DNA of 64,000 nt from Formicarius rufipectus (taxonomy: Eukaryota > Chordata > Aves > Passeriformes > Formicariidae), in NCBI GenBank assembly GCA_013399695.1, contig VXAU01001757.1:3426924-3490923 (forward strand), written 5' to 3'. Positions 47,840-59,305 of this stretch are shown here, piece by piece. A model generated the notes under the pieces. It did no database searches, was not told the DNA's origin, and saw nothing but the letters and a program-made list of their open reading frames with translations. Both the position numbers and the translations under genes were made by a program. Each line of letters starts with the position of its first letter. Positions within the stretch are counted from its first letter, which is position 1.

Positions 47840-48130
47840 CATGGAATCACGGAAATGACCTCCAAGGTCAAGTCCAACCATAAACCCAGCCCCACCATCA
47901 CAGTCATCTGTGTCCCCAAGTGGCCTTTCCACTTGCTTTTTAACACTTCCAGGGATGGTGACCCCTGTTCCAGTGCTTGGCTACTCTTTAAGTGAAGAAA
48001 TCTTCCCTAATATCCATTTGGTGCAATCTGAGGCCATTTCCTCTCATCCTGTCCCTTGTCACCTGTGAGAAAAGACTTCACAATCTCCGGCTTATCACAA
48101 ATGACTACATCTATAAGCTTGGAAACAGTG
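47840..48130 (-). mobile_element. CR1 LINE fragment, diverged subfamily
   Basis: The plus strand shows CATGGAATCACGGAAATGAC, CTCCAAGGTCAAGTCCAACC, GCCATTTCCTCTCATCCTGT and CACCTGTGAGAAAAGACTTC, reverse complements of a CR1 subfamily different from most copies here. Its 5' side abuts the A-rich gap region. Confidence 0.75.
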
Positions 48131-48149
48131 TAAGAGGAGGTGCCTATGA

Positions 48150-48340
48150 GAAAAAACAAAAACAAAAACAAACAAACAAAACAAAAAAACAAACAAAGCA
48201 AAAAAAAAAAAAAAAAAACAAAAAAGGAAAGAAAAAAACCAAACCAAACCAAACCAANNNNNNNNNNNNNNNNNNNNNNNNNNNNNNNNNNNNNNNNNNA
48301 AAAAAAAAAAAAAAAAAAAAAAAAAAAACACAAAAACCCC
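48150..48340. repeat. A-rich low-complexity tract around the assembly gap
   Basis: (CAAAA)n, (CAAA)n and long A runs precede the gap, and a run of nearly 30 A follows it. Length polymorphism and polymerase slippage are expected here. Confidence 0.92.
48258..48299. other. assembly gap (42 N)
   Basis: Forty-two undetermined bases lie inside the A-rich tract of intron 5. The missing sequence is probably more A-rich repeat, and its real length is unknown. Confidence 0.99.
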
Positions 48341-49221
48341 AATAGAGAAGAAAAAGCAAAGGTTGGGGGTCAAAACCTACTTCAAACACCCTCCCTCAGC
48401 ACAGCCAAGGGGTAAATACTGGCTGTGTAACACTAAAGACAAAGGGGAGGCTCTGCATTAAGGAAAATCTGCCTGGGGACAGCCCCAAAATTGCCCAGGG
48501 TAACCAAATATGCTAAGTAATGTTCCTATTTACAGAAATGCAATTTGGGGAGTATTAAAGAGTTTTTTCAAGTGACAAGTTATGGTAGTGGAGCAGCAAA
48601 GGCATAAAATCAAATTCACCTGGGGAAAAACAAGAGCAGCCCTAAGAAAAAGTAGGAATTATCCTTCCGTGGAGCAAAGGCTGCAGGAGGAAAACAAGAT
48701 TGCCACTGTGGGCCAGGATGTAAGTGTGTATTTGTACATATATATGTACTTATATGTGACACTCTTTCCCGTTGATTCAACAACTTGATGCAGGGCAGAT
48801 CTCCAGCTCCCATATGGGTCAACTCAGGCTTTCAGTGGGGCTTAGTGAGAGAAGCCTGCAAAAAGAAAATGCCAAAGCTGGCTCTGCAGACCACTGGGGA
48901 GGGTGCATCAAAAGGGGATCCAGTTTCAGCTCGGTTTGGCCTCTTGTTGCCAGGTAATGGTCTGAAAATTCAACGCATATCTACCACAGGGGACTGGATG
49001 GGGTTTTTTTCCTGTTTAAACAGGGGGCAGAACTGGCCCTTACTCCCATGGCTGGGGAAGACAGAGCAAAGAGAAATGTCGAGGTAAAATGGGATGCAAA
49101 TATGATGCCCTTCTCTCCTGGAGCAGCTTCAGGCCCTTGGGCTTAGTCAGCTGCTTAAAAATGATCCCTGAGGGCTGCAGGGAGAGGGAAACACATCAGG
49201 GATCCACTGGGATAAGCACTG

Positions 49222-49347
49222 CCATCACAGAGGCTGGAAGGGCCCCACAGGGATCATCGAGTCCAGCTCTGAAGTGAATGACCCACACAGGGACCAAACC
49301 CACAGCCTCGGTGTGACCAGCACCGGGCTCTGACCCGCTAAGCTAAC
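49222..49347 (-). mobile_element. tRNA-Ile-derived SINE with CR1-type tail (TguSINE1-like)
   Basis: Read on the minus strand the head is TTAGCTTAGCGGGTCAGAGC, close to the A box of tRNA-Ile (TTAGCTCAGTTGG), followed by the B box equivalent GGGTTTGGTCC. The body GGGTCATTCACTTCAGAGCT and the CR1-like end GATGATCCCTGTGGGGCCCT follow. This layout is that of the passerine SINE family TguSINE1. The anticodon loop is mutated, so it is not a functional tRNA gene. Confidence 0.8.
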
Positions 49348-50019
49348 ACTGATTTTTACTCATTTTTCTTTAGAAAAAAGACAAGTTTCCATGAGTCCAG
49401 AAGAGTCTGGCTGAGTGGCTAATTGCCTTTTTATGGTCCCCAGCATCCCTCCCCACTGCAGCTGATTACTGACCTACCCAGGACTGGAACAGCACTCGTT
49501 GCACACACCTCCACTTGGCTCCCCCTCAGGATGCACTGAGGTAACACTTGGTACCTCTTACGTGGGTCCTGATTACAAGAAAAATACCTGAAGTTTGCTC
49601 ACTTTGGGGGTTTGGAACAGAAATAAGTGTGACCCTCTACAATTTCCAACACTCTGACCAAGGCATCTCTTTGATGAGATTCATATTTCCACAGCTCAGG
49701 CCCCTCTGGAGCCCACGGCTCGTTAATGCACATCTTTGGAGATGCTGATTAGGTTTTAAAAGCTCAGCTGATGGTTTGTGGGCTGCTCCGCTGCTCCAGG
49801 GACGGCAGCGCCAGGAAAGTTCACCCCGCTCTCCCTTCCAGGAACACCACTGTGGCATTTCCCACCGAGCAGCTGGAATGGATCACAAAAATTCCCTGAA
49901 CAACATCAGGCAGCCCTTCAGGACAGAGCACAGGAATATTCCACACCGCCCCATAATCAGGGCTCAGAGATGCTGAGCCACCTCCTCCCACCAAGGTGGC
50001 ACGTTCTGGGGTGCAGGGA

Positions 50020-50470
50020 TAGAATCGTGGAATATGCTGAGCTGGAAGGGACACGCAGGGATCATCAACTCTTGTTCCTGCACAGACACCCCAAAAATCC
50101 CACCCTGTCCCTCAGAGGATCATCCAAACCCTCCTGGAGCTCTGGCAGCCTCGGGGCTGTGCCCACTGCCCTGGGGAGCCTGGTCAGTGCCCACCACCCT
50201 CTGGGGGAAGAGCCTTTCCCTGAGATCCCCCCTGCCCCTGCCCTGACACAGCTCCAGCCCTTCCCTGGTGCTGTCCCTGGTCCCACAGAGCAGAGGTCAG
50301 AGCCTGCCCATCCTCTGCCCCTCCCCAGGGAAGTTGGACATGCAATGAGGTGTCCCCTCAGTCTCCTCTTGTTCAGCTGAACACATCAAGTGCCCTCAGT
50401 GTCCTCACACTTTTCTCTCCATGCCCTTCCCCATCCTATTGCCCTCCAGCTTACACAGAGCTTTGAAAGA
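50020..50470 (-). mobile_element. CR1 LINE copy, young subfamily
   Basis: The plus strand shows AGAATCGTGGAATATGCTGA, GGATCATCCAAACCCTCCTG, GAGCTCTGGCAGCCTCGGGG and CCCTCTGGGGGAAGAGCCTT. About 120 bp is virtually identical to the reverse complement of the copy at 15955-16772. Confidence 0.87.
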
Positions 50471-50771
50471 GCAGAGGGGAACTTCCTTGTGTTCCTATGG
50501 AATATTTTCCTAACATTCATAGGAACATAAGTAAGGCTTTCCCCCTGCTCATGCAAAGCTCTGTGTAAACAGAATGTACTGAACAGTGTCCATGTTGCTG
50601 TTGGGACGTCCCAGAAGTTGTTTTACTACCATTTGAATGCATGTAAATAAATCAGTCTTAAAACCTACCAGTGATAATCACTGAAAACACAAGAGTGTGT
50701 TTTAAAGACAGTCAATTTGACCTTAAAATGAAAAAGTTTGGAGGCAAGAACACTATTTTCATCCATTTACT

Positions 50772-50932
50772 GCCCAGTTTCTCAGCGAGGCTGTGGCTGT
50801 CCCAACACTGGAAGTGTCCAAGGTCGGGTTGAATGGGGTTTGGGATAATGGAAAGTATCAATGCCCAGGGTAGGAGGTGGAATGAGATGGTCTTTAATGT
50901 CTCCTCCAACCCAAAGCATTCCATGATTCATG
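50772..50932 (+). mobile_element. CR1 LINE 3' tail, diverged
   Basis: TTCTCAGCGAGGCTGTGGCT, GGAAGTGTCCAAGGTCGGGT and TTTAATGTCTCCTCCAACCC are changed forms of the usual CR1 words. It ends CATTCCATGATTCATGA. Confidence 0.8.
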
Positions 50933-51612
50933 ACGGTAGCCGGTCCCAGCCAAGGGACTCAGGGAATCATTCTTTTCCATCTCCATTATCTGGGGTTTAT
51001 CACTCCACCATAGGCAGAAAAATCTTTAATTCTTCAATGCCCAATCTCCTTTGCCCTTCCCTGAAAGTCGTTTTTATCCTTTGTCAGGCAAAGGACTCCT
51101 TGCCTTCCATTTATTTTTCAGTTGTTCCCAGTCTTTCAAATCTTTTACTCTTTCTCACCAAAGTTTCCTCATACCCATGCAATATTTCCCAGAAACTTTC
51201 CAAGGAAATTCTGCCTTCATAAACACAGTGAGAATGTGAACAGACACCAGGGAATGAGAATAATAATAACCCTCCACCTTTCAACAAGTTGAAACAACAG
51301 GAATTTGGTTTTGTATATCTACTATGAAAAAATTCTTCCATAAGAAGAGACCTTCTTTTCAATCTTGTGCAGACTGAGAGCACCCCATGGGTGCTGTGGG
51401 GGTCTAACAGAGAGAAGAATTTGTCATAGAACTGGCACAGGAGGCCAACTCCAAAACTCTGGGAATCAGTGGGTAAAGAGGGACAAAACACAGTGAATGT
51501 GGAAGAAGGTGAAGGAAAAGCAAAAAAGAGCAGGACAGATGATCCCAAGGACATGAAGGGGAACAGAAGCACAATGAGGATACCCTGGGAGTGTGTGAAG
51601 CCCAGAGCTCAC

Positions 51613-51765
51613 CTGTCTCGTTGGAGAAGCAGGTTTTATGGAACTTGCCCATGTAGAACTCCAGCCCGATGATGGCAAACATCACGATGGCGAAGAAGAG
51701 GAGCAGCCCGATCTGGAGCAGGGGCACCATCGCCTTCATGATGGACTTGAGGACAACCTGCAGGC
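51613..51765 (-). CDS. CACNA1B: CACNA1B exon 5 (domain I S4-S5 linker, S5, start of extracellular loop)
   Basis: This 153-bp exon continues the serine codon opened by exon 4 and encodes SLQVVLKSIMKAMVPLLQIG, then a hydrophobic S5 helix (LLLFFAIVMFAIIGLEFYMG), then KFHKTCFSNETG. The S4-S5 linker couples voltage-sensor movement to the gate, and S5 lines the outer wall of the pore. A sequon N-E-T follows the first extracellular cysteine, so N-glycosylation of the S5-pore loop is possible. The acceptor is CACAG just above 51765. The donor is GTGAGC below 51613. The sequence EFYMGKFHK is closer to Cav2.2 than to Cav2.1 or Cav2.3 in this loop. The length equals the mammalian exon. Confidence 0.97.
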
Positions 51766-53679
51766 CTGTGGGGACAAGGAAAACACATCAGAGAGGGGAG
51801 AGAAACAAGGGCTTGGGGGTGGGGAGAAGGCAGGAGAGAGGGGTTGTCCAAGGGAAAATTTAGGACTGGCAATACCTCGAATGCTGCTTTTCCCAGGGTG
51901 CCATATAAATAATGACATAGCCTGAACGAGCTCAAGGACAACAGAGATCATCAGGAGCTTTGTTTTCATGGTGTCTCTTCCTCAGGTGACATATTCAAAG
52001 GTCTGTTAAGCTTCAGAGACACAAAAAGGGTTTTCCCTGAAGCCCTGAGCCTCAGCCTGGAGGTGAAACAGATCCTGCAGCCACGTGGATGTGGCAATAG
52101 AGTTGGCACAGCTCTGGTAGACCTGTGTTAGGGATTGCTGGGCTGACAGTGAGGTGCCTCTCCCTTCACAACACAACAGCCACCCTACTGCTGGAGAAAC
52201 AAACCTTTTCTCCTGGGCCATCCGTCCATTTAGTGCTTTGTCACCAGCACTAAAACTCATTTTCAATTAAAAGCAGGGGAGATAAAGCAGAGAGGCTGCA
52301 GAGATAGAGGAGGCGGATAATGTCAAACACAGGGTCACAACAGAAAACCTGCAGTGATAAGCAGCATTTGCCTTTGTGGCCTGTCCTAAGGGGTGGGAAT
52401 GAAGGATTATCCTTGTTCTGCCACTTTTTACAGCACTGGTGAGGTCAGTTTGGGTACATGCAGGATAAAAGGCACAAAGGTGTTGGGAAAAATACTGAGG
52501 GGAGGTATAACCATGGCTGTGGGTGGTTGAACCTCAAGGTTGTATATTTACTACAGGGAAGGAAAAACAGCCCAGCAGCAGTTTTCACAGCATCCCTAAA
52601 AACCTGAGAGCAAATATTGTGTTGGTTCAGGAAACATGACCAGGTCCACCAGAACGTGTCCTCCTGGGGGGAACATGTGTCCCACATCTGGACAAGGGGC
52701 ACCTTACTGCTCTGAGGTCCTCAGATTGTCATTACCAGGCCTTGTACAGGCAAGAAGCCCATGAGAAAACAGCCAAAACCATTATTCAAGGTCCTTTCTC
52801 AAGCCTAGCCAAGGACCTCTCCTGTGTGGGAACTCAGAGTCAAGCCCTGCCCATGAAAGGATGCTGATTGCAGGGAATTTTGTTGCAGTTATTACAAAGC
52901 AAAAACTCTTGCTGGAGATGCACTGCCCCAAAGTTTCAATCCTGAAGCAGCCAGGGGGTGGCAGAGCTGATGCCCCTACCCTCATGCCAGGAGGATGCAA
53001 AGGAGTTAATGCAGAGCCAAGCAGAGCATCCCACATAGCTACACTTTCCTTTCCCCAGCTCTTGCTGGAGGTAAAACCTCTGTGTTCCACATTCAGAAAT
53101 GAAATCCATTCCTGAATGCCATCCCCTGCTTAATGGGCAGAGGAGGCAGTGGCAAATAAAAAGCCACAATGTGGGGACTGGGATGGTTTCAGGGCATCAG
53201 CAAGGCTTGGTGCAGCCCCTCACTGGGGCACTCAGACCCTTCAGGATTAGCACATAAAATACATGAAATTGTTCATCAAGTAGGAAATGCAAAGTCCCAT
53301 CTGGTCTTTCCCTTGACTTTATCCCCCTTATTTAAAGGGTAAAATCCCTAGCCCAAGATCAACACGTCAAAGCCACCAGAACATCCAAGCTCAGGGCTGG
53401 GGGCTTTAAAGCTGCAACATTTGGATCTTGGGTCTTCACATCCCAGAGAATTAATGCAACACCAAAGGCAGGGGAGTCCCATGGCCAAACCCTGCTCTCA
53501 CCTGTGAATTTGGGAGCGCACAGCTGAGACCAGCTGGCTGTGCACAAAGTGGGCTGAGAGGAAATCAGACCCTGCCAAGGGCTGGAGCCACACCCAGTCA
53601 AGAGACAGGGGAAGAAAACACAGCTCAGAAAAGCTCCAGAACCCCTGAAGCCAGGAAAGAACACTCTCAAGACACTCAC
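51766..53679 (-). other. CACNA1B: CACNA1B intron 4
   Basis: This intron is 1914 bp between exons 4 and 5 with GT-AG ends. No transposable element, tandem repeat or extra exon was recognised in it. Confidence 0.85.
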
Positions 53680-53771
53680 TTGGGATTCCCGACACGAGTT
53701 TCAGCGGTCGCAGTACTCGAACGGCTCGCAGCGTGCGCAGGTCGAAGTCAGTCCCAGCAGTTGCCAGAATC
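53680..53771 (-). CDS. CACNA1B: CACNA1B exon 4 (domain I S4 voltage sensor)
   Basis: This 92-bp exon encodes most of the domain I voltage sensor: ILATAGTDFDLRTLRAVRVL followed by RPLKLVSGIP. Basic residues recur every third position (R-TL-R-AV-R-VL-R-PL-K), the S4 gating-charge pattern that moves on depolarisation. The acceptor is AG at 53772-53773. The donor is GTGAGT directly below 53680. The exon starts in mid-codon (one G completes the previous codon) and ends after the first base of a serine codon finished by exon 5. The length equals exon 4 of mammalian Cav2 genes. The residues are almost invariant in Cav2 channels, so this exon alone does not separate Cav2.2 from Cav2.1. The paralogue call comes from exons 9-11. 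Confidence 0.96.
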
Positions 53772-56196
53772 CTAAAGAAAAAAGGGGGAGGGGGAAATGA
53801 TATTTAAATGGAAATTCCTCTTTCCAAAGCATGGATTAGTGTCGTGTGTTAAACTGTACACCTATCGTCACAGTCTCAGTGGTGTGCACAGAATCCAGGC
53901 AAACTCCAGGGTTGCAGAGCCTTGTATGGGCTGCCAAGATCTCCACAATCTCTGCCTGCTTAGGAGCCCGTGGCACATCCTCTGGTCAACACGGAGCTGG
54001 ACTCTGTGACACGAAAAGCACACACTCGTTTCCCAGGAGTCAGAGAGGGTGAACTAAACGCCTCAGCTACACTAGGAATTACTTGCCTGTGAAGAACCCA
54101 GAAATCTGTCAAGTACTGATGTCTGGGATTTCTCCAATATCTGAAGCAGTTTCTAGTTGTAAAGTCATTTAATGTCTTTTCAGAGCACCTCCTTTGAGGA
54201 GAATATTCAGAGAGTATTTCCTGACACGCTACAGTAACTCTGATACAAAGTACAGCCCCCAAGCCAGAATGATTCTTAAAAATGAAATGGCTTCACTGTT
54301 TCAGGGGGTAGCAAAGGAAGGCATATTTTCCACAAGACACAGTGATGGAAATTCCTCGAGCAAAGCCTCTGTAGGAGACACAGAGCCCACTGGCAAAGCC
54401 ACGATCATTCATTACTGCAGTACTTCCTCTGATGCTTCAGCAAATATGTTCTTCATTTCAGAGAGCACTCCCCTGAAGTTTGGGCTTGATGATATTAGAG
54501 GTCTTTTTCAACTTTAACAATTTTCTAACACACACAGGTGAGTCAGACCAAACCCTCTCACCAGCTCCCCACCCACTACACCATTTACAATGACTGGGAG
54601 CAATTGCCTTTCTTGTGTTATCTCTGCACCCAGATTGTCTACTGGCGGCTGATCCACCAGTCCACAAGTGGGGTCTGCAAACCTCAAACCACCTGGTATC
54701 AAATACACGAGGTTCCACCATTTGGTACCCACCGCTGTTGAAAGCACTGCCCAACCCTGACCATCATTCGATGCTTGGCCAACCCTTCCCTGGGAGTTCC
54801 AGCAACCACAAGGGCTCCTAAAGCGGGATGAAAAGTGGGTTTCTGGTAGTGCCACAGGCCATGGGCAGGGCTGGAAGGATGTTGCCAGGCTCAGGCAGTG
54901 AATCTCAGGGGATGATAAACGCCCAGGCACAGCAGTTGTCCCATGTTGGGGCATAGGGATGCTCAGAGCAGTCCCGGTGTGCACCCAGGAGCCTTTTTTC
55001 TTGGTTCCTTGATGACAGGCTGCTGAACATTCAGCAGTGATCAGCTGCCATGAACAAAAAAAAAAATAAAAGAAAAAGCAGAATTTCTCAAACCAAGATG
55101 TCTAATTGTGCTGTGTGCCATGGAGGATGTCTGCAGACACAGCAGAAGGATCCACAGCCGTGGAAGGACAACTCCCAGCACAGCCACACTGGGACAAAAC
55201 CCCTGTCCTGGGTTATTCACTGGTTTAGCCCTGCTGCAGTCCAAGGCCAGGGAAGGGCAGGATCAGCATTGCTGGGCGGAAAGGGCCAGACTCCCTCAGC
55301 GGGAGGTGCTGGAGCTCAGGAAAAAAGACTGCTGAGATGTTGGAATGCAAGAGGCAAAACCAAGCCAGGAGCTGAGGAGTTGAGTATCTCTTCCACCGGA
55401 CACCTGTTCCCCCATTTTCACGACCTTAAAATTCCCATTACATCAGCTCCATCGATTCAGTTTGAGCACCAGTAACAGGAGCAAATTTAAACTAAGAACC
55501 ATCACATGCAGAGACTTCTAATTTCGTGTTCTGCACCCATGCCAATGATTTCATTCCTCTTCTCCCTTCCCTCCAGCCTCATGGCTTAATTGCTCACAAA
55601 CCCATGCAGTGTGGGAATAACACTTCAAGTCAGAAGATAATCTTCAACATCCATCTTGGATGTTGATTCTAAGAGCACAATTATACTCCTGTGAGCCAAG
55701 ACAGATTTGTGTTGTCACCAGACTGGTTCCTGGTAGAAGTGGAGGGAAGGGGGACTTGATACAGTAATTGTTCTGTCTTAAAATCAAAGAGAAAATGGGA
55801 GACATCATCAATTACCTCCATTGTGCCAATAAATGTTCCAGTGGCTCAAAGTCTTCATTGCAAAATTTTCCTCCTAACAGGCTGGATGTTGAAAACACCT
55901 TGCTCAGACTAAGGGGACACTCACATTCCCTGTCCCAGTCAAAACCCCACAACAGTCATTATTTGCCACTCCACTGGCACTGTCATTCCCCCTCCAGCCT
56001 GCACAGGCACCCTGCACATGTCCCATGGCATTGTGTCACATCACACAAGCCATCCATGACCAAAGAGCTGCCTGTCCATGCTGTCTCTGCCCAGGAATCA
56101 GAGACTCTTGGTAAACAAAATATCCATGGACAGATTTTGCCTAGAGATGAAAAGAAGAGCTGCATGATAAACAAAGTCACTTTGGGGGGAAAAGTT

Positions 56197-56655
56197 GCAG
56201 AATCTCAGATTGGTTTGGGTTGGAAGGGACCTTAAAGTTTACCCAGTCCCAACCCCTGCCATTGGCAGACTTCTTCCACCAGCCCAGGTTGCTCCAAGCC
56301 CTGTCCCACCTGGCCTTGAACACTTCCAGGGATGGGGCAGCCACAGCATCTCTGCCCAACCTGTGCCAGGGCCTGCCCACCCTCACAGTGGAGAATTTCT
56401 TCCCAATAGCCCACCTAACCCTGCCCTCTGGCTGTGGAAAGCCATTCTCTGTGTCCTGTCCCTCGATGCCTTGTCCCCAGTCCCTCTCCAGCTCTCCTAG
56501 AGCCCCTCTAGGCACTGGAAGGGGCTCTCAGGTCTCCCTGGAGACTTCTCAAGGTGAAGCCTCCAGCTCTCCCAGCTTGTCTCCAGAGCAGAAGGGCTTC
56601 AGCCCTTGGAGCATCTCCATGTCCTCTTCTGGACTGGCTCCAGCAGATACAGAAG
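56197..56655 (-). mobile_element. CR1 LINE copy
   Basis: The plus strand shows GGTTTGGGTTGGAAGGGACC, TTCCAGGGATGGGGCAGCCA, CAACCTGTGCCAGGGCCTGC, CACCTAACCCTGCCCTCTGG and GGAGCATCTCCATGTCCTCT, a well-ordered CR1 3' part on the minus strand. Confidence 0.88.
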
Positions 56656-59106
56656 ACCAAAAGGATGAGGAGGCAGCTCGAGGTCTAAACACCCATATTT
56701 GAGCCTTGCAGGTCAGTGAGGGAGGTGTTGAGAAAGCCCAGGTGGGCATCCAGGATGTTTGTGCTGAGGGGAGGGCTGGATGCTGCACCTTTGTCACCCT
56801 CTGTTGTCACCCCCACAGCTCTGCAGCCCCAGATGAGCCATCCCAGCAGTGGAACTAGGACAGGGGGAGCCCTGGGGCTTTTAGAAGTGTCACAGAGTCA
56901 GCAGCAACCAGGAGCCCTGGGGGCCTTAACATGGACCCACCAACAGCAGCTAGAGCACAACAAAGCAGCTCAGAAACTGTGCCAGGACAGAGACGGTGCC
57001 ATTTCTCCCTACAAAACAAAAGTTAATTTGCAGCTCCTCACTAGTCTAGTTCCCTAAACTGCTCCCAGACATGCCTGGAAAAATGTCCCAGTGAGGGGAC
57101 ATTAATTAACTTCATGGCATTTGCCAAAGTGCCACTTTTCAGTTTTGCTTTTTCCTCGTCTCCAGCTGAAAGCTGCCAGAAGCCACTGCAAGTTAGGCCA
57201 GAACAAGAGTGAAATTATGATTAAAAATGAGGGAAATAGAGAGATCAAAGGAGGCAGCTGATAAGCAGAGCCCAACAATCCTGCTGAAACAACCCTGGCT
57301 GCACAGCCAATAGGTGAGAACAAAGAAGAGATGATGGGCCAGCCAGTGCTGGGAGAGGCAATGAGATAGAAAAGATAAAAAATCCTGCTAAACACAAAGA
57401 TTTGAGGTGATAACCTCACAAGGAATAAATGGCCTGGTCTGCAGCTCGTGCTGTACCTTAGTGCCTTGTGCAGAAACACTGAGCTCTGATATGATGCCTC
57501 TGATAGCACTTCAAGTGTGTAAGTACAACACAGTCTCATTAAACAAGTCCCTCCATGTAATTTGCCTTTTTGATGAACAGGGTGGCTGAACACTAAGCCT
57601 GCCCTTCTGCTGGGCACGACCTGGGCACAATCCTGCCAGCCCCAAGTGCTCAGACTCTCCTTCCTCACTGGCCCCAGGTTGCTTTAATACCTCTTTCTCT
57701 CTCTCCCCTCAATTAACAAGCACTGACTGACACTCCTTCCAAGAGACAGATGTGTGATAAATGCTTGTGAACTTGGATTATAAGCAAAGCCTGGAATAAA
57801 TTACAAAAGCAGCTGATTCCTTTGGGTATAAAAGAAAGCAAAGAACGAAGGGAAAGGTCCTTTGCTGAGTACCATGGGAACATAAATAATTAGCGATCTG
57901 TTCCTTTTAAATTCCTGGGAGCTCAGGGTTGCTGTGCACTGCTTCAGCTGGCAGATGAATCCGAGGTAAGGAATCCCCTGATTGAAGTCCTGACCAAAGA
58001 AAATGCCTTGGAACTCCTTCAGGTTTAGTCCCAAGAGCTCTAAATCCAGAGCTGCTCACTGAGGAGCATGCCCAACTTTTCCACCTCCTTCTTCTATGGC
58101 CTTTCATTGGATTTATTTCAGCTTTTCCAGGTGAGAGGGATGCTTTTCATCTCCCCCAGCATGGGAGGAGGCAGAGGAAAGAGGATACAGGGGATGCCCT
58201 GATTGAGCCGAACACAAAGGATAGAAAATGCAGGTTTTCTGTGTCCTTCAGCTCTCAGAGGAGCAACCAGGGATGCCCTGCCCAACCTCTGCGGGGGATG
58301 GGGCACATTTGCCACCCTGTCTCCTGCCACCACGGTATGTAAAGGACAGCAGAGTTGAGATGGGATGTGCAGGTGGACACCTGAGCTTGTTGCAGGTGCA
58401 GCTGCTTCAGTGTGTGTGCTCCGGAGCAGGTAACAAAGAGCCACCGCAGCGGAATAACGCAGAGCCATTATCACTTCCCAGGGGATTTCACCCCTGGATG
58501 ATTCCCGTGCCAGGGCAGGCTCTGCTGCAGGAAGAATCACCGGCATGAACTGTTGGCATTTTTAATGTAATCTCACTATTTTTTATTAGTACTAGTCCTA
58601 GAAATAACTTTTTTTCAGAGACCTTATGCAAAACACCTATTCCTAAGAACAAAATAAATTCCCTCAGCAGGACGGGGAGAAAGACTAAATTCTCTGCATA
58701 CATCTTCCCTCACAAAAGGATAAACCCAATCCTGATCTTATGCCTCCAACACAGTGTACCAGGTCCCAGCCCTTCCCTTCACACCAGCCTCTTCAGAGCA
58801 ACTCAGGCTGATCCCTGTGCTCAGACAAACAGGTTTGATCCAAAAGTGAACATATCATACATACAGCATCACTGTGGTGAAGGAAAAGCCTCTATTTTGC
58901 TATAACAAAAAGGCCAAATAAAATAAACTAAGGAAATAATTTCCAGCAGCACAGGGATTCAGAGGCACAAAGAGCCAACCCATAGTAGAAGGCAAAGGGT
59001 GAGCCTCAGTGGTCCAAAAAAAAACATCTCCAGAGGGTGCCCAGAGAGAGGTTCCAGGCTCTGTTGTGTCCACCAACAGCAATGGCCAGAAAAGAAAACA
59101 CAATTC

Positions 59107-59305
59107 CAACTCATCATGAGGAAGAACTTTCTATGGAGGGTGGCAGAGCACTGCTAGAGTTGCACAGTGAGGGTGTGGAGTCTCTCATCTGGAGATATTA
59201 ACCTGGATTTGTTCCTGTGTCACCTGCTCTGGGTGACCCTGCCTTGGCAGAGCCTTGGACTGAGTGATCTCCAGAGGTCCCCTCTGGAATTCTTTGGCCT
59301 CACAA
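59107..59305 (+). mobile_element. CR1 LINE 3' fragment, diverged subfamily
   Basis: CATGAGGAAGAACTTTCTAT, ACCTGCTCTGGGTGACCCTG and GAGTGATCTCCAGAGGTCCC are CR1 3' words of the subfamily that ends in a clotted GATCTCCAGAGGTCCC block. Confidence 0.75.

Larger units (their letters stand above)
47595..51612 (-). other. CACNA1B: CACNA1B intron 5
   Basis: This intron is 4018 bp between exons 5 and 6. It contains three CR1 pieces (47840-48130, 50020-50470, 50772-50932), the best SINE copy (49222-49347), and an A-rich tract with a sequencing gap (48150-48340). Because of the gap the true intron length is uncertain. Confidence 0.85.

Noticed and set aside
49222..49347. tRNA-Ile gene
   Set aside because: A and B box remnants are present but the anticodon loop and stems are mutated, and the unit continues into a SINE body and CR1-type tail.
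54514..54984. Minus-strand frame of 156 codons with protein-like composition in intron 3
   Set aside because: I looked for a retroviral or retroposon match and recognised none. No terminal repeats or splice signals support it.
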